This document shows, one piece after another, positions 23,047 to 31,517 of a stretch of 64,000 nucleotides of DNA. Numbering within the stretch: position 1 is the first letter of the stretch; each line of letters starts with the position of its first letter. The stretch is from Elysia crispata (taxonomy: Eukaryota; Mollusca; Gastropoda; Plakobranchidae), in NCBI GenBank assembly GCA_033675545.1, contig JAWDGP010004625.1, positions 246,501 through 310,500 of the forward strand, in the 5' to 3' direction. Under the pieces are notes generated by a model. It did not search any database, was not told the origin of the DNA, and saw only the letters and a program-made list of their open reading frames with translations. A program made the position numbers and the translations under genes.

Positions 23047-23692
23047 CTTCTTCTATATTCTTTGGACACCAGTGTCCAAATTGGCAGTACTTAGCTGTGG
23101 TCAACGCCACGGTGATCGGCGCCAGAAGATTTCCATAGCGGTAATACAATTCGCAAGCAGTTCTGTTGAGCACGCGGTCGACAATCAGGTCGGACTCGAG
23201 GTCCTCCATGAGAGGCTGCTGGTTCTCTGGTGGTAACGGGAGAAACATAGTGGCCAAGGTCGTATAGAGCTGCAGCGCAGCCTTCCCCAGCGTTTTTGTC
23301 ATGCAAACACCGAGTCGTGCCTCGTAGCGGGTGTAGATTTTTCTAACCTCGTCGTCGTCCATATTGTCGATTTCTTCCAAGGACAGGGACTTACCAAGGT
23401 ACTTTCTGGCCTGCCCCCCTGCTGCAATAATGGCCAGCCTATCGCGCTGTTCCGCCACCGTTGTAGTCTGTGGCACAGCTGGTACCGACGGCGCAGCGGG
23501 CGCTTGTACCTCGGTTTCATTGGCGAGTAGTCCGTCGAGCAAATCGTCCATTTTCTTTTCGAAGGTCTTTGTATGTAATAAAGTTATAAGTTTCCTAATT
23601 TCTCGCCTAGCTTTAATATATTGGTGGATTACCCACAGGAGAACCACAAGTGTGGTCAAGGAGAGAGCCGTGTTTAATATTGTTAACAACAT
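22910..23692 (-). CDS. Conserved membrane-anchored element protein, 260 aa
   Basis: Starts at ATG 23692. An N-terminal hydrophobic segment (MLLTILNTALSLTTLVVLL) acts as signal or anchor. A basic helix, a Pro/Ala/Thr linker and a conserved core follow (EEIDNMDDDEVRKIYTRYEA, CMTKTLGKAALQLYT, FLPLPPENQQPLMEDLE, RTACELYYRYGNLLAPITVA). I recall this core from similar elements of aquatic invertebrates, but cannot check it. The last 45 residues overlap the next gene in another frame and look less conserved (Asn-His-Ala-Asp repeats). Intact; biochemical role unknown. Confidence 0.72.
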   Translation of the reverse strand: MLLTILNTALSLTTLVVLLWVIHQYIKARREIRKLITLLHTKTFEKKMDDLLDGLLANETEVQAPAAPSVPAVPQTTTVAEQRDRLAIIAAGGQARKYLGKSLSLEEIDNMDDDEVRKIYTRYEARLGVCMTKTLGKAALQLYTTLATMFLPLPPENQQPLMEDLESDLIVDRVLNRTACELYYRYGNLLAPITVALTTAKYCQFGHWCPKNIEEDGLERQQCDSAVGFAGDNHADGAAGNNHADGATTCFEGDGTQPAV

Positions 23693-23694
23693 CT

Positions 23695-23752
23695 GCTAAG
23701 CAAATGATAAACATTAGCTAAGCAAATGATAAACATCAGCTAAGCAAATGAT
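23695..23752. repeat. 22-bp tandem repeat, 2.6 copies
   Basis: Unit GCTAAGCAAATGATAAACAT plus two bases at 23695-23716, 23717-23738 and a partial copy from 23739. It sits between the 3' end of the ATPase gene and the start of the 260-codon gene, so it could be a promoter-proximal or 3'-end signal. The ATPase frame stops inside it. No spacer structure like a CRISPR. Confidence 0.85.
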
Positions 23753-24388
23753 ATGAAGATGGTTGTGAAGTGTTTAACAACAGCTTCGCATGTTTTTTCA
23801 AGGCGAGCTGACACCTAACGGCTACTCGTTCTTCCCGGTTCGCTATGACGTCGTTCTCCCGGAGACACTCCTCGAAAGAGTCTCGGTCCTTACAGTGGAA
23901 TAAAGCTATCCACTGGGTCTGCTCCCGCAGGTCTTTGAGGACCGAATTGTATCGCTGAGACAGCACCCAGACGGATTGCTGGGCGTGGCGGCCGGAGAAG
24001 GCCAACTCCGATAGGGTGTCTTTCTTTTTCGTCATCGCCTGCGAGGCGCTGCAGTCGTCGATGATGAAAAGGGTCGGCTAGCCCTTGAAACGGTGGTACC
24101 AAAGCGGAGCCAATCGTGCAGGCGTTCGCCTGGGTCGACAATATATATCTCAGGGTCCCCCCATATCCATGGGCGGCCCTGGTAGGTGGTGTTGTGCCGG
24201 ATGGTGGGGCACAGTATGACGATGTGGCGGAAGACCCCGCGATAGGGCCCCTCGAGGAGGTCTAGGGCGAATACTGTCTTCCCGCAGCCTGTTTGCCCGC
24301 AAATGATCGCCGAGTGGGGGGAGTGGGGCAAGGGCGCTCTAATAGAGGACGGAGACGATGCGGCCATCCTGCAGGTTAAGTTGGGCAT
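23736..24388 (-). pseudogene. FtsK/HerA-type packaging ATPase, frameshifted
   Basis: Would pump genomic DNA into capsids. The 5' part (24388 down to about 24085) has a Walker A P-loop ICGQTGCGKTVFALDLL, and downstream comes GERLHDWLR. The frame then shifts between about 24066 and 24095. The continuing frame carries a Walker B (LFIIDDCSAS near 24030-24065) and the sensor-like SGRHAQQSVWVLSQRYNSVL region, and ends at 23736. An in-frame TAG lies at 24078-24080 just before Walker B. The start at 24388 overlaps the capsid gene 3' end by 50 bp; ATG 24367 (MAASSPSS) is an alternative start. Inactive as it stands. Confidence 0.9.
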
Positions 24389-25625
24389 CCATGACCACGT
24401 ACAAATAGATGTTCAAAGCGCCAGCGGACTCGGCCTTCTTGGTGATCTGGATGGTAATACCTTCGCTGGCGTTCTCTACGCGACGCCCGTTGCCGTGGAG
24501 CTGATCGTCATCGCTCGACCGCAGGTCCAGCCACAGGCAGTACTTACTGGTAAAGTACTCGCCTAGAGACACGTCCGCTAAAGCAAGGTCTTTCGCGACC
24601 GCGCCTGTCACGGGTCTCCGCTTAGGACCGCCTGCGTAAAGCTTTCTCGCTTCGTCCCACTGTTGGTACGCGCGGAGCCCCTGGCTGTACAATTGATTCG
24701 GGACGCCCTCGATTGTGACCTCGACCTTGGTAAGTTGGGGGTTGTAGAAAGCCTCGGTGTCGCGCTTGTAGGCAGCTGCGGGGTCCTCGAATAACATAAG
24801 AACACCCTTCATGGAACGCGCGGGGACGTTGAGATTGATGTTCCAGAGCGTGTCGCTTTTGTTGTATGTGATCTTGCGGTGGCGCAGAACGCGGTCGTAC
24901 AGGATCGCCAAGGAGCTAGCGTACTGGTTGCGGATATTTCGGGCGAGGCTCTCGTTGGTGACCTTGTCGAACTCGAGGCAGATGTTATCGATCGTGTAGC
25001 TACCGTCACCGTTGGCCGCTATGACTCGACTGTAGTCGTTGAAAGTGAGCTCGTATTCGAGGCGGTCCCCAAGGGCCGCCTGGTGGAAGGGCATGTGGGA
25101 CTCGAGCAGTTCGAAGTCCAGCGGCACGAAGAAGCGGTTTCCATACGCGTTGGCGATGGCCTGGTCGACGGCAACGTTCGAAGCGTCTCCTGAGCCGACA
25201 CGAAGTTTGGTCGCGTTTCGGTTGGTAGTAGTGTCAATTCCCTGGTATTGGGCGTTCTCCCGCTCTCGAGCGGTCTTCGAGAGGTCTTGACAGCAGTAAT
25301 ATACGTCGCTGTCATCGATAGACATCACCTCGTTGCCGGAGATTTTAATGGTCAATTTCTTGACCACGGCGCGGCCTATATTCTGGACCAGGGTCCGGTT
25401 TGCGTCAGTCGAGGTCAGCGAGATGGTGAACGCCAGTCTCGCGGATCCGGGCACGACAACGTCATTGCTCCCCAGATTTGGGAAGCGGACCAGCAACTGC
25501 TGGTTCTGATCAATCGCCGCCGGGTTGTTGGTGACAACAACTGACTGCCGCAAAGCCTTGACCCCGAGGGGTTCGCGGAGACGGCGGTAAGGATTGAGTT
25601 TTTTCCCGTATGCGCTCGAAGCCAT
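24339..25625 (-). CDS. Major capsid protein, 428 aa
   Basis: Start at ATG 25625 (MASSAYGKKLNPYRRLREPL) is preferred over an in-frame ATG 48 bp upstream because the sequence from here is continuous with the family pattern and leaves a 46-bp divergent gap. The N-terminal third has VRFPNLGSNDVVVPGSARLA and NIGRAVVKKLTIKISGNEVM, then a DDSDVYYCCQDL block, FFVPLDFELLESHMPFHQAAL and YDRVLRHRKITYNKSDT. Size and strand-rich character fit a double jelly-roll capsid protein; that fold is inferred, not seen directly. No stops or frameshifts. It is the best-preserved hallmark gene of the element. Confidence 0.88.
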   Translation of the reverse strand: MASSAYGKKLNPYRRLREPLGVKALRQSVVVTNNPAAIDQNQQLLVRFPNLGSNDVVVPGSARLAFTISLTSTDANRTLVQNIGRAVVKKLTIKISGNEVMSIDDSDVYYCCQDLSKTARERENAQYQGIDTTTNRNATKLRVGSGDASNVAVDQAIANAYGNRFFVPLDFELLESHMPFHQAALGDRLEYELTFNDYSRVIAANGDGSYTIDNICLEFDKVTNESLARNIRNQYASSLAILYDRVLRHRKITYNKSDTLWNINLNVPARSMKGVLMLFEDPAAAYKRDTEAFYNPQLTKVEVTIEGVPNQLYSQGLRAYQQWDEARKLYAGGPKRRPVTGAVAKDLALADVSLGEYFTSKYCLWLDLRSSDDDQLHGNGRRVENASEGITIQITKKAESAGALNIYLYVVMDAQLNLQDGRIVSVLY

Positions 25626-25671
25626 GATAATATATTGAACTTGGGTAAACTGATCTTCAATATAAAACACC
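25626..25671. promoter_or_regulatory. Divergent intergenic promoter region (46 bp)
   Basis: Separates the capsid gene (minus) from the next plus-strand gene. It contains AT-rich TATA-like strings on both sides (ATAATATATTGA and CAATATAAAAC), suggesting a compact bidirectional promoter. Inferred from position and composition. Confidence 0.4.
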
Positions 25672-27019
25672 ATGGATAAGGAACTTCGTCCCGATGATGG
25701 TGCGTTTGGTCATACCAATGTTGATTCCCCTGTTTCTTTTACCGATAACATCCGCCTCAGGAATTTTCGTACCGAAGCCACGGGCGGTGGCGGCACTATT
25801 ATCACCCCGGGCGGCAACGCGGAAACCTCATTCAGTACCGGGAACATCGAGGAGGATCAAAACCCTGGCCTACGTTGAAGGTGAATATGCAGATGTCTTT
25901 GATACCAGTAGTCTGCCTTTGGAACAACAAAACATTGCGGGAGCGGCAAACGACTATTACAGAATGCTGGCACAGGATCAAAATATCATACCGGAATTGC
26001 CAGATTTGTCCAACTTTATGATCGATGAAAAGGGCCGCTTACGCCTGAAAGACTATCCCAACATCAACCTTATAAATGAGAATGATATTGATAAAAGGCC
26101 AAACAAGCTAACCACTATTGCCAGATACAAAAATGGGAGGGTTGCAATCCGAGAGAAACTGGGTATACCGGCTTGGACTCCCGATATGTCAAAAGCGGCG
26201 GAAGCACAACTCCTCAAATACAACCAGAATTTGGGCAAAACGACTGAGTCCTTGGACACAGGCGGGGCAACCGAGGCCGTTAATATCACACAAAAAATCA
26301 TCGCAGCCCTCGCTAGTGAGGGATATACCCCCCGTGATATAATAGGCATGTGCAAGGCCCTGGAAAGGTCCCGAGGGGAACACACGAACAACCTCGCCAA
26401 GCTCTCGGAACTGGATAAAGACATCGCCGAAAAGAGGAGCGAGCTAGAAGAGGCCTCTGACGAGGCTACTAAAGACAGCATTGCCAAAAGCCTGCGTAGA
26501 CTGCAGGATGAAAGGGCCCCCAGCCTTGAGGCCGCTTCGGCCACCAGGGAGGCTCTCCGGTCCCAGATCAGTCGTATACGTGAAACCCTGCACCGGATTC
26601 TACTCGAGGACAAAACCCTCGCCGAACGAATAAAGACCCTATTCCGTGAACAGGGAATCACGATCGTGTCTATTCTCACGGCCCTCGGGATGATTATTTC
26701 TACAATAGTCCTCGCTATCCCAGGCGGTGGCGCCGCCGTCCCACCACAGCCGCCGCAGCCTCCCGGAAAGGGCGGGGCCAAAGAGTGGATCAAAAAACAA
26801 CTCCAAAGTCTCGGAAGAAACCTGGCTAAACTGGCTGGCAAGGCGGCCGCCGCCCTCCCGGGGATCATTGGCTCGATCGTCTCCTGGCTCCTGTCCCTCC
26901 TCGGGAAAACCGCGGTCTGGTTATCTAGTAATCTGTGGGCCTTTCTTCTGGCTGTCAGGGGATTACTGCTTGTGGCGGCACGCGAGTGGCTGCTACCTAA
27001 GAAACCAAAGCAGTCCTAG
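25672..27019 (+). pseudogene. Conserved element protein with FREQG motif and C-terminal membrane segments, one frameshift
   Basis: ATG 25672 opens a frame (MDKELRPDDGAFGHTN) that stops at 25878. The following frame is open from 25694 to 27019 and takes over from about 25860. Together they fit one protein of about 445 codons broken by a single frameshift. The middle is coiled-coil rich (LSELDKDIAEKRSELEEASD). The motif LAERIKTLFREQGITIVSI leads into a hydrophobic segment, a Pro-rich linker and a second hydrophobic helix pair near the C-terminus. I recall the FREQG motif from related elements but cannot confirm it here. Its tail overlaps the convergent gene by 27 bp. A virion membrane or core protein is a guess. 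Confidence 0.7.
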
Positions 27020-28555
27020 GCCGATGGCAATACTACCCACGATGAGGGCTGTTTTTTCGTCCTCGTGGGCCTCGTGGTCTGCTTTGGCTGCGGCCGTTGT
27101 TGTAGCAGGGTGCGGCTTTGCGGTGTCTGGGTGCTGGCTGGTGGCCGCCTCTGAATCGGCGCCCATCGGTATAACGAGCCCCTTTTCACCGGTGTCGTTT
27201 TTCGAGTCTGGGGGGGCAACACTTTTATTTAGGCCTTTATTAAGGCCCAGTCTCTGTGCGCTGGTGGCGACTATTATATTGTTGTTGTAGCCCACTATCT
27301 TACCAATACGGAGGAGCAGGTCTCCTGGGGCCATGACAAGACCCTCCCCAAAGGAAAAGTTGATCTCAGAGCTGGCATTTTGCACGACATCCTGATAACG
27401 GATTATTGCTGCTTGGGCGTCCACAGGAGAAGTAATGACAGTTTCTACGTTCGTCTTAAACTGTGTTTGCGCACGGAAGGCCGCCCCGGTGCCAAGAATG
27501 CCTGTGCGGATCTGGACCTGGGCGGTGAGGACGGACCACACGTAAGTCTGGATGCTATCAGCCAACCTCTCGACCCCGGGGCGGGTTAATCCATCTGACT
27601 TATTGAGCATGAACAATCTCCAAGCCCGGGACACAACGTCGGTCTCCTGCTCAAAGTAGTCCACGTGGGTAATGAGGCCCTGTGTCGGGAGTGTAAACGA
27701 CATTTCCTTCGGGTCATACTCCCCGTCAGGGGCCTTTCTATGCACGTCGACTACTTTGATATATCCGAAGCGGGTCCAATAGTAGAATACGGGGCCGAAC
27801 CCCTGGTTGGGGCCACTGACCCTCCAATCGGAGTTCGGGGAGACACCGAATTCGTCGCAGATTTTCTCGTACCCCTTGCGGTCGTAAGAGTTTTCCATCG
27901 CATTCCATGTCTCATCATAGGGTAGTGGGGCCTGTATCTCTTCCAGTATACGTCGTATTTGGTAGTACACATGAAAGCGGTAGACAGACTGTAGAAAGCC
28001 ATCATCGGGAGTCAAATGGTCCTCCACCGAAACTCCGCAACCTGTGGTGGCGCACCAAACGGCGAAGTTTAACTGGTTCTGCCACAACTGCATAGGTGTT
28101 GTACGCCACGCCTGGAGCCATTTGTCTGAATAACTCTTAGGCATAATATAGTGTTCGAAGATATCGGGGTACTTAGCCTCGAAGAATTTCTGCGGGTCGT
28201 CGGCCTGGACCCGAACCCGGACTTTTCTAAGATTGCCAACATCGCGAGCCGCAGTTTTTTGGAGGCCGGGATTGTACTTAGCTTCACTATTAAACTTGAA
28301 AGCTTTCGCATTCATAGTATCCTCGTGAGCGAGAACTAGAGCGTCCTCGCTTGCTACCTCGCTTGCGACCTCGCTCTTGCGAGCGCTCACGCTTTTGCTA
28401 GCTCTTTCGCTCTTGTGAGCGCTCTCTCTTGCGTGGATTAGTTTGACGGTATTTGAGAGGGAGCTTGAGCCGCCGCGAGCTGCCCTGGCATCGTACCACG
28501 CCGGCGTATACCCACCCTCACTTTTAAACCTATGAAAAATTTGAGTCGAACTCAT
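26993..28555 (-). CDS. Large conserved element protein, 520 aa, C-terminal membrane anchor
   Basis: Start at ATG 28555 (MSSTQIFHRFKSEGGYTPAW) leaves a 13-bp gap to the divergent gene; an upstream in-frame ATG would overlap it. Residues about 40-80 are an Ala/Ser/Arg/Glu/His low-complexity run produced by short imperfect DNA repeats (28320-28435). The core has NQLNFAVWCATTGCGVSVED, FRFHVYYQ-like VYRFHVYYQIRRIL, GVERLADSIQTYVWSVLTAQ and MAPGDLLLRIGKIVGYNNN. A single C-terminal membrane helix follows (ALIVGSIAIGLGLLWFL). Uninterrupted. Position among capsid genes suggests a virion protein; function unknown. Confidence 0.75.
   Translation of the reverse strand: MSSTQIFHRFKSEGGYTPAWYDARAARGGSSSLSNTVKLIHARESAHKSERASKSVSARKSEVASEVASEDALVLAHEDTMNAKAFKFNSEAKYNPGLQKTAARDVGNLRKVRVRVQADDPQKFFEAKYPDIFEHYIMPKSYSDKWLQAWRTTPMQLWQNQLNFAVWCATTGCGVSVEDHLTPDDGFLQSVYRFHVYYQIRRILEEIQAPLPYDETWNAMENSYDRKGYEKICDEFGVSPNSDWRVSGPNQGFGPVFYYWTRFGYIKVVDVHRKAPDGEYDPKEMSFTLPTQGLITHVDYFEQETDVVSRAWRLFMLNKSDGLTRPGVERLADSIQTYVWSVLTAQVQIRTGILGTGAAFRAQTQFKTNVETVITSPVDAQAAIIRYQDVVQNASSEINFSFGEGLVMAPGDLLLRIGKIVGYNNNIIVATSAQRLGLNKGLNKSVAPPDSKNDTGEKGLVIPMGADSEAATSQHPDTAKPHPATTTAAAKADHEAHEDEKTALIVGSIAIGLGLLWFLR
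28320..28435. repeat. Imperfect short repeats encoding Ala/Ser/Arg/Glu run
   Basis: Repeated GCGAGC, GCTCAC and TCGCT-type hexamer to octamer blocks within the 520-codon gene keep the reading frame open. On the coding strand they give SEVASEVASED and RESAHKSERASKS. Confidence 0.65.
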
Positions 28556-28568
28556 AATATTTGCCGGT

Positions 28569-29267
28569 ATGTTCCACACGCTTTCGAACGTTCAAAGGGG
28601 GGAGGCAATCCCCCTCCTGCGGTGCATCGACAACCGCGATGGGCACCTCTCCATTGGTTTGCGATCGATAACCTTTGCCGCGGGGTGGTACAATATCGAA
28701 AAAGGGGAGAAGTTTTCTTGGAAAAGCACCCGCAGAGGAGACCTCGAGCCGCCAGAAGAATCCCTCACCATCCCGCCCGGCCTGTATGGGTTCGACCGGC
28801 TGCAGGAGGTTCTCAAAGGGGCCAGCCACACACTAACGGTCTGTGGAGAGAACGGGTTGATCACCCTAACAGTCGCCCCCGGGTGGGAAATCCTTCTATC
28901 CGATGGTCTGCTGGCGCTTCTCGGCCTGGACGACGGCCTCGGTGGAATATGGCTCGACGCCGGTGTGTATAAGGGTGATCGCCCTGTAAACTTTGCGACG
29001 CGGCAAATGCTGTGGGTCCATCTCGAAGAACTCAACACATCCGGAAATATCGCCGATGGGGCTCCTTCGACACTCCTGGCCTGCGTCGGGTTGGGGCGCC
29101 ACGCCTTCGGGGACATTAACACGGTCCGAATGGAGTGCCCCGAATTTAAACGCCTTCGCGATGGAACGATAAGCGAGTTGAAGGTCTCGATCCGGGATGC
29201 ACATGGGAAAGTTTCAAACCAAGACCTCCCGATCCACGTTGCGCTTGAACTCGTCGCCAGAAAATGA
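28569..29267 (+). CDS. Probable minor capsid (penton-like) protein, 232 aa
   Basis: Starts at ATG 28569 (MFHTLSNVQRGEAIPLLRCI) and ends at TGA 29267, overlapping the next ATG as ATGA. It is strand-rich with few charged helices: ITFAAGWYNIEKGEKFSW, LTIPPGLYGFDRLQEVL, GWEILLSDGLLALLGLDDGL, GDRPVNFATRQMLWVHL and GTISELKVSIRDAHGKV. Size, predicted beta character and position fit a single jelly-roll minor capsid protein of Polinton-like elements; that is inference. Uninterrupted. Confidence 0.65.
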   Translation: MFHTLSNVQRGEAIPLLRCIDNRDGHLSIGLRSITFAAGWYNIEKGEKFSWKSTRRGDLEPPEESLTIPPGLYGFDRLQEVLKGASHTLTVCGENGLITLTVAPGWEILLSDGLLALLGLDDGLGGIWLDAGVYKGDRPVNFATRQMLWVHLEELNTSGNIADGAPSTLLACVGLGRHAFGDINTVRMECPEFKRLRDGTISELKVSIRDAHGKVSNQDLPIHVALELVARK

Positions 29268-30016
29268 GCATCTTCGGCGAGAGGATCCTCCGCCCGGGGC
29301 CTGACATTGGCACGATCCTATCAGACTACGTTAAAAAACAATATGTCGATGCACAGGATGCCCTCCGTGACCTAAAAGCGGGCGACACCATGACGGGTGA
29401 CCTAACAATGAGGGCTCAGAGCCGGGTGCGTGGGCTGCCCACAAGTAAGGTAGGTCCAAGATTACAAGGCGACGAGGCGGTCTCTCAATTCGAGACCGTG
29501 GAAGTCATCAACGAGGCTTTAAAGTACTTAAAGGCCCAAATAATTTCCGACCTATCAGAATATACCAAAAAAGACTACGTCGATGCGCAGGACGACCTTC
29601 GTGTCCTAAAAGCGGACGACACCATGGTTAAGCGTAAGCCCTTGATAACTGTATGGGCCGAAAACAAAAGATCGATGGTGGATAATCGATATGAGTGGTC
29701 TTTTGGCAGTGATGCGGCTAGGGGCTATTCGAATGGGGGATACCCCATGTTGGCCGCAGGTAGGGTCCTCCGTATGGGTCTGTCTACAACAGCATGTCAC
29801 AGCGGAGTATCCGACGCTGGTGTCAATATTTCGGTAAACGGGAAAGAAAAAAAGTCATATGGCGCGACCAAATTGTCAGGTCAAATCTCTGGTGTTTCTA
29901 TATTTGAAACCCCTTTAGAACTGGCCCAAGGAGATACAATCAACTTCAGATCAGCCACGCACAACCCCAGAATAGTGGGCGCGACGGTATCCCTCCTAAT
30001 TGAACTTGACCTCTGA
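29264..30016 (+). CDS. Fibre/spike-like protein, first copy, 250 aa
   Basis: ATG 29264 overlaps the previous stop. The N-terminal half has two related repeats: LSDYVKKQYVDAQDALRDLK with AGDTMTGDL, and SEYTKKDYVDAQDDLRVLK with ADDTM. The GDTMTGDL motif is familiar from phage tail-fibre repeats. The C-terminal half (KPLITVWAEN to SLLIELDL) looks like a compact beta head with YEWSFGSDA and FETPLELAQGDTINFRS. Probably a trimeric vertex fibre. Uninterrupted; a degenerate second copy follows 20 bp downstream. Confidence 0.7.
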   Translation: MSIFGERILRPGPDIGTILSDYVKKQYVDAQDALRDLKAGDTMTGDLTMRAQSRVRGLPTSKVGPRLQGDEAVSQFETVEVINEALKYLKAQIISDLSEYTKKDYVDAQDDLRVLKADDTMVKRKPLITVWAENKRSMVDNRYEWSFGSDAARGYSNGGYPMLAAGRVLRMGLSTTACHSGVSDAGVNISVNGKEKKSYGATKLSGQISGVSIFETPLELAQGDTINFRSATHNPRIVGATVSLLIELDL

Positions 30017-30036
30017 ATGTCAATCTTTTATCGAAA

Positions 30037-30714
30037 ATGAGTATCTTCGGTGAGAGGATCGCCCACCCGGGGCCTGCCGGCCGCGGTCCCAACATGGTCG
30101 AAGTCCTATCAGACTACGCAAAAAAGGACTATGTAGACGAACAGCTCGCCCTCCGTGTCCTAAAAACAGGCGACACCATGACGGGCGACCTGAAAAGGGC
30201 GGGGGGGATAATTCGCGGGCTGCCCCGGACTCAACCTACGGGTAAGGCATTATACAGCGATGAGGCTATCTCTTCTTACCATGTAATAGACTTAATTATG
30301 GAAGCTTTAAAGTCGGAACGGAGGGCTCATAGGCCATTAATCACTGTCTACGCAGAAGAGTACGGGTCTCTTACGAAGGGATAATATGAGTGGTCCTTCG
30401 GGAACGGTGTGTCGGGCGGAAACAGCGAGCGGGGATATCCTATGGCGGTCTCGGGCCGACTCAAGTATATGAGCCTGGCTATAACAACAGCGAGCAGCCG
30501 GCCCTCAGAGGCCCGGGTCGAAATTGTCATCAACGGAGTATTGCACCCTTTGTACGGTGTAACCAAGCCCAAGGGCCAATTCTCTAGTTTTACAGAGTTT
30601 TGAACTCCTCTCGAGCTGGACCGTGGAGATATGCTAAATTTCAGGACGGCTACGACCAACCCAGAGTTCTCATCCGCAGTAGTGGCCTGCATACTGCATA
30701 TCGACGCTAATTAA
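30037..30714 (+). pseudogene. Fibre/spike-like protein, second copy, two nonsense codons
   Basis: Starts MSIFGERIAHPGPAGRGPNM, parallel to the first copy, with one repeat (AKKDYVDEQLALRVLK, GDTMTGDL) instead of two and the same beta-head pattern. It is interrupted in frame by TAA at 30382-30384, just before the YEWSFG motif, and by TGA at 30601-30603, just before TPLELDRGD. The reading frame otherwise continues unchanged to TAA 30714 with no indel. Ancient tandem duplication followed by decay of one copy. Confidence 0.8.
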
Positions 30715-30745
30715 ACCTCGGCCCGTTAAACTACAAGTTACCGAC

Positions 30746-31408
30746 ATGAAGCAAGAAACACCTTCAGCCCCTATCGTTATCGAAATGACGCCGACTTCGG
30801 GCGCTCTATATCCAGAACTGTCGTCGGGCCAAGGCGCGCCCCCAGACCAGTCCTACCGCCTTCAGGAGATCTCTCGGATTCGTGAGGATCTCGAAGCCGA
30901 ACGGGAGAAACGGGCGCAGCTGGAAAAAAAGTACCGCCGCGCTTCGAATATTTTGAATGGTTGTGATACGACTCTTCTCTTGATCAGCGCATTGACAGGC
31001 GTCGGCGGTGTGGGTCTTTTGAGCACGATTGTCGCGGCCCCCGTGGTGATAGGCCTCGAAGCTACCGCTTTGCTTTGCGGAGTCGCTGGAGCTGCAGGAA
31101 AAATTTTGGGCCGCCGCCTGGCCGTCAAAGTTAAAAAACATTGTGAAATCCGAGTCTTGGCGGTTAGTAAGCTAAATACAATCTCTGACCACGTTTCGCG
31201 CGCCCTCATGGACGGAGTTATCTCCGACGACGAGTTCAAGCTAATCGTCGAAGAGCTTAAGAAATATGACCAGCTGAAGGACGAGATAAGGGCCGGGTCC
31301 CGAAAAAAACAGGCCGCCACTTTGGACGAGGAAACGAAGAAAGCGCTTGTCCAGCGCGGTCGAGACGAGGCCCGAGCCGTCTTCATGAAGAAATTGGGTG
31401 CTCAATAG
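30746..31408 (+). CDS. Conserved element protein with coiled coil and glycine-rich membrane segments, 220 aa
   Basis: Starts at ATG 30746 (MKQETPSAPIVIEMTPTSG). Residues about 35-65 form a charged coiled coil (RIREDLEAEREKRAQLEKKY). About 75-120 contain two Gly/Ala-rich hydrophobic stretches (LLLISALTGVGGVGLLSTIV, ATALLCGVAGAAGKILG). The C-terminal half is helical and charged (SKLNTISDHVSRALMDGVIS, GRDEARAVFMKKLG). I recall such proteins from related elements in aquatic invertebrates but cannot verify that. Uninterrupted, last gene before the right end. Role unknown. Confidence 0.7.
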   Translation: MKQETPSAPIVIEMTPTSGALYPELSSGQGAPPDQSYRLQEISRIREDLEAEREKRAQLEKKYRRASNILNGCDTTLLLISALTGVGGVGLLSTIVAAPVVIGLEATALLCGVAGAAGKILGRRLAVKVKKHCEIRVLAVSKLNTISDHVSRALMDGVISDDEFKLIVEELKKYDQLKDEIRAGSRKKQAATLDEETKKALVQRGRDEARAVFMKKLGAQ

Positions 31409-31517
31409 TCTTCTTTGCAAGGCCCCGCCCGCCTCCGTGGAGCCCCTAGACCGACCTCTGGTTGTTGCGCGTTTTGCGTACAATCGAAACCGAAACCGAA
31501 TTCCCAGCGCCAGATGT

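Noticed and set aside
23695..23752. Possible CRISPR array
   Set aside because: Units are directly adjacent without variable spacers, in a eukaryotic virus-like element.
21130..30603. Stop-codon reassignment in the element to explain internal TAG, TAA and TGA codons
   Set aside because: All three stop codons appear as interruptions, and frameshifts and a lost catalytic residue occur as well; mutation is simpler.
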